A DNA stretch of 64,000 nucleotides from Ganoderma boninense. Its lineage: Eukaryota; Basidiomycota; Agaricomycetes; Polyporales; Polyporaceae. Location of the stretch: NCBI GenBank assembly GCA_002900995.3, contig CM035315.1:1726708-1790707 (forward strand). The letters are read 5' to 3'. The position numbers and the translations under genes are program-made. The notes below the pieces were generated by a model. That model searched no databases and was not told where the DNA came from. It was given only the letters and a program-made list of their open reading frames with translations. Shown piece after piece: positions 56,183 to 64,000 of this stretch (within the stretch, counting starts at the first letter, position 1; every line of letters starts with the position of its first letter).

Positions 56183-58595
56183 TTACGGGTTCTGCTGCGC
56201 CACGGCAGTCCTGGTGCTCCTCCTCGTGGGCTCCATGGGAACGCGAGGTCGACCGCCTCGTTGACGTCTGGCGCTAGCAGGAGAGGGTCCATCTGTCATG
56301 CAAAGATAATCAGTGTAGGACCTTGATACAACACAATGATTGGACTCACTGCCGTTCAAAGCATCACCGCTGGGCGTACCGCCGACGACGTTAGGTACAA
56401 TGCCATTGGGTGCAACGCCAGGGCCAGTAACGATGTCGCCGGGGAGCACGACATTGCCAGGGGGAGCCCCATCAGGCATGCCGCCGTTGTGGGGCGCGGC
56501 ACCACCAGGCCCACCATCAACGTTGAGCAGGAAGCCGTCTAGGGGAGCACCGCCGCGAGGAGCGCTGTTGCCGTTGTTAGGCATGAAGCCGTCGCTGGGA
56601 GCACCGCGGTAAGACGCGCCGCTGCCGTAGGGCACAATCCCGCCAGGTGCACCATCGTTGTACAAGACGTTGGTGGACGGCAAACTGGTGAGCGTGATCC
56701 CGTTCAGCGATGTGATGAGCTGATCACTCGCGGCGTCCGAGTCCGTCGCACCTACGCCATCAGGAACCGCAGAAGAAGCCCCAATCGGGCGCGGAGCAAC
56801 AGCCCAGTGGTCGGTACCAGCCCGCTGAAGGCCGGGGGGAGCGGGAAGATGGGATGGGGACTGGGGCAAGGGTAGACTTGGAGGCAGCGCACAGGAGGAC
56901 GAGATGTGCGTGGGATCGTCAAGGCGAACCTGGTCTAAGGATGGACAAGTGGAAGTGGGAATGGGGGGTGGGACGGGCGCGCCTGAAATAGACTCGCCGG
57001 TGGGCCGCATAGATTCCCAGGACAACACAGGGGCGAACTGATGGAGGCCGAGCAGGGGCGGGGGCGGGGCGACGAGAGCAGATGCGTATTCCAGGTCATC
57101 CGCCGGGGGGCGCGCCAGTGCCCTGAGATCTTCCCATCGAATCTGACGGCCGGTCTCAGGAAGAACGTCAGGGGGGGGTGCATCGACATCAGTGCTACGT
57201 GCGAGTGGCGTCCCGAAGACCTGCAGATGGAGCCATTCCAAGGTCTTTGAGAGCCACTCGTCGTTCTGGTATTCGAGGAGGGCCTTGAATGTCTTGTCAT
57301 AGAACTCGGAGAAGGGGATTTGAGACTGCTTGCCACGCTCTTCGAATTGAATGTCGTGTGAAAGGAAGAACCGAAGCTGCATGACCTTGACGTTAGTGTG
57401 CGAAGGATTGAATAATAAAATGAAGTACTTACGACAGTAACCGCGAATGCGATCATGTGGGGATCGAGGGTCGTAATCTTGTGCTTGCGGCCGAAGGACT
57501 TCCCGTCATATCTATTGTTCTGGACGCGGAGCGCGCCACTGCCGAAGAGCGCAACCTTGATGAGCTGGGTGGGGCAGTTCACGTTAGCACTTGATAAACA
57601 TAAACAATATAGGAGAGAGATCGAACATACGTTGACGATGGCCATGCTCTGAAACACGTAGCGCAGGTCGCCGTGTTGGCCCGGCGCATACATAATGGGA
57701 GGGTGCTCGTCGCTGGGCTCACCCCGCCAATACTTGTATCTAGGATCCTTCTCTATGTACGACAAGTCATCGGAAACGACGAGGCTGGTGTCGTGAAGTG
57801 GCTGGAAGATCTCGGAGAGGCGGCCCTTGACGTTGTTCACCATGTTACTTTTGCGGTGAAGCGCCAACGCGGTAAACTGAACATGGTGTATCAGTGTGAT
57901 GTTCGCCCCAGAATGATTCAATGACATACCCTGGCTTGGACCCACGCATTACCCAAATGAGGTCGTAGAGCGGGGTCGACCAACCTATAAAGCTCAGCGG
58001 AGTACGCGTGCTTGAGCGCGTTTTCGCTCCGGCCCGTCTCTGAAGGGAAACGCTGATCGAAATCAAGCGGATCGACATCCCAGGACGGGGGCGGTTCGAA
58101 CACGGTGCTGGGGACCCATGGACGGCATCGGGTTGCATAGAGCACGGCGGCCTTGTGGATGAGCTTGTCCAAGGGCTTGAGCTCCGGGGGGACCTTCGAA
58201 TCCCCGTCTCTGCACTCTGAATTGACTTCGTTCTGCATGAACTGAAGAGAGTCGCGAAGTTGACGGTTCTCCTTATCGAGCTGCGAAGCTTGGGCCTGGA
58301 CAGCGTGAAGTTCCTGGGTTGTGCGTGAGCCTGTGAACGAGGAGGACACGGACAAGTATGGACAACGTACAGCCTGTACCTCCACGACCGACACAACGGG
58401 CCCGCGACAAATAGCTGCGTTTGCTGCGGCTGCGGCTGGCGCACCGGGATCGTAAGGGAGATAGCCCGGGCCGGGGTGCAGAGGGCGCATGAAGTTATTG
58501 ACCTCGTCTTCAGAGTCAGAAGACACGTTGTTGATATCAATGTGTTCGCCACCGTCCTGGGCTGGGCCGCGAGGTTGATATCCGCGTCGGCGCAT
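56183..58595 (-). CDS. Basidiomycete protein of unknown function: coiled coil, conserved core, Pro-rich region, AT-hook-like tail
   Basis: ATG at 58595 gives MRRRGYQPRGPAQ and an acidic stretch (SDSEDEV). A coiled coil follows (ELHAVQAQASQLDKENRQLR). Next is a conserved part with RYKYWRGEPSDEHPPIMYAP, KVALFGSGALRVQNNRYDGK and RFFLSHDIQFEERGKQSQIP, reached through several short introns (57360-57960). A long Pro/Gly-rich region follows. The end, ARRQRGGRPRVPMEPTRRST, has an AT-hook-like GRP core. The stop is at 56183. I know similar proteins only as hypothetical proteins that are multiplied in mushroom genomes, so no function is given; the tail suggests DNA contact. No obvious damage is seen. 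Confidence 0.55.
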
Positions 58596-59197
58596 CTAGT
58601 AATGATGTCAGCGTCAACGTTGGTCATGCGACATTAGTGGTGGCGAGATGAAGCTCAATGGACAAGTGTATAGAGCGAGACGCAGTATCACTCACGATGC
58701 TCGATGCTAGGTGCAAGGACGCCCCAAGGCGAGACGTGCTTGAAGCTGAGAGGAAGAACGCGAGGCTGGAAGGTCGGATGAGAGGCAGGTGCTGGCGAAA
58801 TCGGAATGGGAAGGGAGGCACTGCAATTGCCCGAGAGTTAGGGATGTTGGACCACGCCTTATATGTTGTTTCGGCGGCCTCAATCGAAATGCCCCAGAAG
58901 CCGGACGGCGCTGTCGACGGCCCTGGACGCACACGTTGGAAGTGGGCGTGTGCCGGTTATTGAAGTTTTCTTGCGGTAGTCGGATTTCTGTTGTGGTCGG
59001 CGGCCGGTTTAATCGAGCGTATTACTATACAAGTCACGATGAATGCCTCGTGTGATGCGGCGGACAATAAGAGGACAGGCGGCGTACCAAATTTCGCAAG
59101 CAATTTGGGGCACTGCTCTGGTGAAGAAGGTTAGCGTAACATAGACTTGATACTATGCGACGAGACCACGTTTCGACGGCTCACCTTCTTACGTAGA

Positions 59198-59640
59198 TCA
59201 GAACCAGTCGATTTCGGCTTCAGGCACCTGCCGGAAAAACGTGTTAATGTCGCAGGTCACCAGTGCATGCAACGAGGATCGCGTAGAAGAGAAAAAAAGG
59301 AGGGTCTCACGAGTCGGTTTTCGGGTACCCAAGTCCTCTGGGGGAACTACGTTCCGTCGATGGAATCTGTCCCTGCGCTGGCTACGCGATCGCCTGATTG
59401 AGCTAGCTCCGTCTCGATTTTGCTTGCCCGCGAGATTCTCGCCCCTCGAAGGAGCTACGCAGGTTGTACGCGTATGACTCGAGCCAATTCTTCGCCGAGA
59501 TGCGCTCCTTCGCCGCCACGGCCTCGGCCTTGTACTTCTCCGCATCTGACGCCATGCGCTTGATCTGCGCTTCAAGAGGCGGCCCTTATCGTTGGTGATG
59601 GACGGGATCGGGAGACATACGTTCACCTGGATTGGCACAT
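59198..59640 (-). pseudogene. Extra Hsp70 C-terminal fragment
   Basis: The minus strand contains a second partial copy of the Hsp70 substrate-binding and lid region. ITNDKGRL is followed, after a frame change, by [21 protein letters not shown] and [12 protein letters not shown] coding. It lies downstream of, and in the same direction as, the larger Hsp70 pseudogene, so it is a tandem partial duplicate. It ends in unrelated sequence. Confidence 0.65.
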
Positions 59641-59719
59641 GAAGCTGATTATTCAAGTCAGCCAAAAAGATCCGTACCTTCGTCAGGACGGGGAGCGTGA
59701 TAGGTAACCCGCAGCGCCG

Positions 59720-61582
59720 TCATCGAGATCGAGAGACACCGCAGGCTGGGAAAGGAGGAGTGCTGGGTCCTCTCGAATTTGGCGTTGACTCCTGCGACGA
59801 GTCGAGCCACGAGATGGTGTCGTTGATGGCAGTCTCGAGCTTCGTCTTGTCTACCGCATTGAACTTGTCAGCAAGCTTCTTGTCCATGAGCGAGCTGCGC
59901 AGGTTGTACGCGTACGACTCACACGCGTTCTTCGCCGAGATACACTCCGTCGCCGCGGCATCCTCCACCTTGTACTTCTCCGCCTCCGACACCATGCGGT
60001 CGATCTCTTCCTTTGAGAGACGGCCCTTGTCGCTGGTGATCGTGATGCAGGTCGACTTGTCGGTCGTCTGGCGAGCACCGTTGGCATCCATATTGAGGGC
60101 GACCTCAATCTGAGGAACACTACAGGGGGCGGGAGGATACCAGGGAGCTCCAACTTACTTAGCAGATTGTTGTCCTCGGTGCAAGCGCACTCACCCTCGT
60201 AGGCCTGGATGAGCACATCGGCTGGCTGTAGGCATAGGTCGAGAGGATCTCGGCCTTCTTTGTCGGGATGGTTGCGTTGCGCGAGTCGACGAGGGGCGTC
60301 ATGACACCGGACCAAAAGGAGCCCAACAAATCGATCAACCCCCACGAGGCCATCGCCTACGGTGATGCTGTCCAGGCTGCCAACCCCACTGGTGACACTC
60401 CGGAGAAGACCCAAGACCCCCTGACCCCCGATGTTGCTCCTCTGTCGCTTGGTATCGAGACGGTGGGTGACACGAGCTTGACGATGCGGGGAATATGAGT
60501 GGAACTGCCGACAAGGACATTCTTGTGAACCTGCGCGTTGTTGGTCTTCGCGTCGCAGAGGAAGGGTGGAGATCAGAAGAGATCCTGGCAGAGCTCCTCG
60601 AGACGAGCACGGGTGAGGGAGGTGTAGAAGTCGACACCGCCGAAGAGGGAGTCGATCTCGATGGTGGTCTGGGCGGCGGCGGAGAGTGCGCTTGGCGCGC
60701 TCGCAGGCCGTACGGAGACGTCAACGGAGGGCACGGGGATTACCGGAAAGGTCTTTCTTGTGCTTACGCTTGAACTCCTGCGAGAGGTGCGTTACGAGAT
60801 GTTTGTCGAAGTCCGTGGCCTCGAAGATACCCTCCTCGATGGTCAGAAGCGACACATCGAAGGTTCCTCCGCTGAGATCGAAGATGAGGACGTTGCGCTC
60901 ACCGGTGGTCTTCGAGACCGTAAGCAATCGCAGCGGCGGTGGGCTCGTTGATGATACGGAGGATGTGGAGACCGGCAATGGTTCCGGCATCCTTCGTCGC
61001 CTGACGCTGGGAGTCGTTGAAGTAGGCTGGGACAGTGACGACGGCGGAGGTGACGGTGATGCCGAGGTAAGACTCAGCAACCTCCTTCATCTTGACGAGG
61101 ACCATGGAAGAGGTTTCCTCGGGAGACTGGATAAATGGTGTCGAGATCGAGTCGAAGAATAGACCATTAGTGCACTCACAAATTCCTTATCCTCGCCGCG
61201 GTACGAGACACGGATGTAGGGATTGCCAGCGTTGTCGAACACGGTGCACGGGAAGTGTTTGCTGTCAGACTGCAGCTCCGCATCCGAGAACTTGCGATCG
61301 ATGAGACGCTTAGCGTCGAAGACAGTGTTGTGGGGGTTAATCGCGACTTGGTTCTCAGCGGCATCGACGATGAGCCGCACGGTACTGGTGAATGCGAATA
61401 CTTACGAGTCGTGCAGTTGCCCTGATAGTTGGCCATGACCTCGACGCGATCACCCTTTTGCCGGACACCGATACAGCTGAAATTTTCGTTAAGTCAATAC
61501 AAGGTGCGAATTTGTGGGATCGGGCACGAAAAAGGACTCACGAATAGGTGGTGCCCAAATCGATACCAACAGCCTTGGTCAT
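59720..61582 (-). pseudogene. Cytosolic Hsp70 (SSA-type) pseudogene, scrambled
   Basis: ATG 61582 gives MTKAVGIDLGTTYS, then an intron and CIGVRQKGDRVEVMANYQGN. Later blocks are [55 protein letters not shown] (Ser in place of the usual Gly of the phosphate loop), [46 protein letters not shown] and the lid [17 protein letters not shown]. The stretch after ANYQGNCTT (SYVSFND-type residues) and the loop after EEGIFE are deleted. Frame breaks occur throughout, and about 155 bp are inverted in place. Introns are retained, so it is a DNA-level duplicate and not a retrocopy. It cannot give a chaperone. Confidence 0.9.
60312..60467 (+). other. Micro-inversion inside the Hsp70 pseudogene
   Basis: This segment encodes [20 protein letters not shown] and [13 protein letters not shown] on the plus strand, while the Hsp70 parts on both sides (HIPRIVKLV above, GVMTPLVDS below) are on the minus strand and are its normal neighbours in the protein. 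The segment is thus flipped in place. Confidence 0.88.
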
Positions 61583-62058
61583 CTTGTGAGGAGATTAGGA
61601 TGAGGAGGATATGGGGTCCAGGAAGAGAAGGTCTGTTGATTCAGCGTTGAAGGGGTCGCGCGATCTGCTTGGTTGTTGGTGATAACGATCTGGCTGTCAA
61701 CACGCGTTCACTGCAGGGGCAGGACTTCAAGTTGGCCAAAGTGTAGAAGTCGATACCGTCCGAGCCTGAGGGGAAAATAGGGTCGAGCGAATCAGTGTTC
61801 ATGGTCTGCTTTAAGGCCGGATGGGGGTGTGCGTTGAGCATGCTCGGCGCACTGGCAGGTGCAAGGGAAGGAGGCGGTGCTGAGCGCCCGAGCAGACGAT
61901 GAAGTTGGCGGTCGGATGCGTGTGGTGTGGTGGTGGTGTTGAGTACGAAGATATTTGCGCGCCAAACTTTGGCTACGCCCGCGTGGTCCGTGGATTTCTA
62001 AGGTTGAATAATGAGATAAATACAGATGGCGTTGAATACATAATGACGTCAAGTCTTC
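61583..62058. other. Short intergenic region between Hsp70 pseudogene and transposase
   Basis: It should contain the promoter of the ancestral Hsp70 gene. I see no perfect heat-shock element (GAANNTTCNNGAA). Base composition becomes AT-richer toward 62 kb. Confidence 0.4.
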
Positions 62059-64000
62059 CTACGTATTCCAGAGTGGTACCTGTTGTCTAATCCTCAAAAA
62101 CATGTCCGAGTCTACCGTGTCTACCACGAAGTAATCAACGTCGTTGTCGTTTGCATGGTCCTTCACCAGCAGTGCTCCTCGTATAATCTGGTCAACCGAA
62201 ATGAACTCTGTGCTCAACCGCGATCGCACCCGGCATAGTCCCAAGTCCGTATCCACAACAGACCGAACTCCAACAACATCAAACCCCTCGACCAGGGCGA
62301 AAGGGTACATGTTGTCCTGGAATTTGTAGAGGAAAACCAACTTGAGGCGTGCAAAGGCGAGGTTCCTGTCGGACCTGGCTGCACCTGGATCGGAAGGTTT
62401 GTAGATGACACAGTCATAGCGTGGGTGATTTTGAAACTTGGGGTTGCACCGCAAGTGGTCAGTCAGTGCACGCCAGGTGACTGTTGACTCGTAGTCGACT
62501 TTGATATATCGGGACTCTACGAACTGGGATAATAGGTTTAACAGCTTCATAAAAGTTTAAACAAGAAATCAGCTTACTGTGTCGCGAAGCTTGACTGTGA
62601 ACCATTGTGTGATACCTCCGAGGCCAACATGGTTGATATATTCACCAAGTCGGATATGGAAGCGATTGAATGCCCGGTCTCCTGCATGTCTAGATTCAAA
62701 CTCTCCAAAGGAACCTTCAGCCTGGAGTGCACCAAGATGGATATGGCCAAACTGATATGGATCAGACTTGACCGAGGACGGCTTTGACTTGAGAAGTAGT
62801 GCTTCCCGAGTGTCAATGCGTGCCCGTATGGTCTTGCTGATGAGGAACTGATGTTCAATTTTTGTGATCTAGAACATTCAATTGAATACAATTGTGAGCA
62901 CCCACAAATTTAAATTGCGTACCTGCTTGTCTACATCTTTGAAGTTTGTTCTCTCTTGATAAATATCTTTCAAAGCACCATGCATCTTCTCAAATGGCTT
63001 CGTGTTGTAGTTGCGAGTTACACCCTTTGTGAGGATATCACGCAAGGTATGCTGATGAGTGTGCATCTTGGGAAAATTCCAGTTCTTCTCTGGATAAACT
63101 CTTTCATAATCCTTGATGAATATTATAAGAACCATGTAATATTTGGTGTAAAGCTTTAACCAGCTTACCTGAATGGCAGCAGAAAATTTTGGTAGCTCTT
63201 GACCAAAATCTTGCATAGTGTCATCGGTGTGGACTTCTAGGCTAGAATATAGATCTAGAACAATATAGCGCCGACAACACCTGAGCAAACAGTATCCAGG
63301 TGATCTATTGACCATGATGTTGTATGCTGTAGGAACCAAGACCTAGTATGCTAAGTGAGCACAATAAAATATGATGTCACAATATTACCTTACTTTGGAA
63401 ATGTCTTCATATTTTGTACCATCAGTAAATGACACTGCAGTCACATTTGAGAAGTGGTTCAAGTTTGGCCAGCGTGGCACAGCATAAAATCTACAGTTTA
63501 TCAGTTGCTGTTGAATATATCAATAGACCACTCAGCATACTGCTTGTTAACTTGAACAATGGTAGAACACCCCATTTCTTTGACTAATTTTTGAAACTGG
63601 TCAAAGAGGTGGTCGCTGAAAAGCCCGCTGTGATATGCATGCAGGCAATCCCATGAAAGTGCATCATGGACATCACAGTAAGGCACCTTCCAAAAAACAT
63701 TCTGTATAACTTGGTGAGAAGAGCATTTAAATAACTATTAATACAAATACCTTGACAAGACGCAGCCCCAATGGACCAAGCTCCAAGTCCATTTGTTCAT
63801 TGGTTTTGCCACTATTGAGGACTCTTTGAGGTACAGAAGTGTCTCTCTGTGGAAATAAAGGCTGGATTCCCAACACCTTTTGTTCTCCTGCAGGTACAAC
63901 ACAGACAGGGCAAGGTGCATGTCCATTTGCCCCACGAATGAGGGCCATCATAGCTCTATTGCATTTTTGTTAGATCATACACATAAATATAATAAAGCAT
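62059..64000 (-). CDS. Second Plavaka-type transposase (DUF6830-bearing), 3' part, runs off the window
   Basis: Minus-strand exons read in order ALIRGANGHAPCPVCVVPAG, then CLHAYHSGLFSDHLFDQFQK and STIVQVNKQYAEW, then VLVPTAYNIMV and LLRCCRRYIVLDLYSSLEVH, then NWNFPKMHTHQHTLRDI, GVTRNYNTKPFEKMHGALKD and, near the end, the DUF6830-like part (YIKVDYESTVTWRALTDHL...YDCVIYKP...RLKLVFLYKF), with a stop at 62059. CPVC, the HAYHxGLF block and KPFEKMHG are hallmarks of this transposase group in mushrooms. Introns are short and AT-rich. I see no certain stop inside the exons, so this copy may be intact; the 5' end is outside the window. Base composition is clearly AT-richer than the neighbours. Confidence 0.78.

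Noticed and set aside
59720..61582. Processed (retro-copied) Hsp70 pseudogene
   Set aside because: Introns with GT-AG ends are retained after the first exon and further on, so it is a DNA-level duplicate.

Overview
The window looks like genomic DNA of a filamentous basidiomycete, most likely an Agaricomycete. The evidence is GC-rich, intron-dense genes with short (about 50-65 bp) GT-AG introns, a DUF6698 gene, F-box/leucine-rich proteins of the mushroom-type expanded families, a KDM3-like JmjC gene, a chromodomain Ty3/gypsy retrotransposon and two Plavaka-type DNA transposase genes. It is an accessory, repeat-rich stretch. Two 100-N runs (1728-1827 and 25711-25810) divide it into three contigs.

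Layout. 1-1727 carries no gene I recognise. Contig 2 (1828-25710) opens inside a JmjC gene (minus strand), then a divergent F-box-like gene (plus), an intron-rich gene of unknown function ('gene X', plus), a module with a 47/53-bp minisatellite (to about 15.5 kb), an intact DUF6698 gene (17.7-19.2 kb), a 111/223-bp satellite, a second F-box gene (21.5-23.4 kb) and an apparently intact epoxide hydrolase (minus, 23.6-25.3 kb). Contig 3 (25811-64000) starts with an inverted copy of 1828-13077: gene X, the F-box-like gene and the JmjC gene. Here the JmjC gene is split by a 6.54-kb gypsy element (37094-43631) with 460-bp LTRs and a CCGGG target-site duplication. The JmjC 3' half follows, then a direct copy of 12183-15485 (at 45210-48372), a Plavaka transposase gene split by a 2.7-kb nearly palindromic foldback element, an unknown coiled-coil gene (minus, 56.2-58.6 kb), a scrambled Hsp70 pseudogene with an internal micro-inversion (59.2-61.6 kb), and the 3' part of a second, AT-richer Plavaka-type transposase running off the right edge.

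The large inverted repeat needs caution. Each arm starts exactly at a contig end, and the arms differ largely by 1-2 base indels, many in homopolymers, with each arm keeping frame at places where the other loses it. This fits two haplotypes or copies from an error-prone long-read assembly placed head-to-head, although a real inverted segmental duplication is not excluded.

The most informative signals are: a -1 frameshift cassette at the gag-pol junction (heptamer GGGTTTC, six-base spacer, GC-rich stem-loop); four in-frame stops in that element that all fit C-to-T change although the LTRs differ at only 3 of 460 positions; insertion of a chromodomain retrotransposon into a putative histone demethylase gene; the foldback element nested in a Plavaka gene; the micro-inversion in Hsp70; and a minisatellite whose units (47 and 53 bp) rotate the reading frame and which has 9 units in one copy and 6 in the other. 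I did not recognise a new defence or biosynthetic system.
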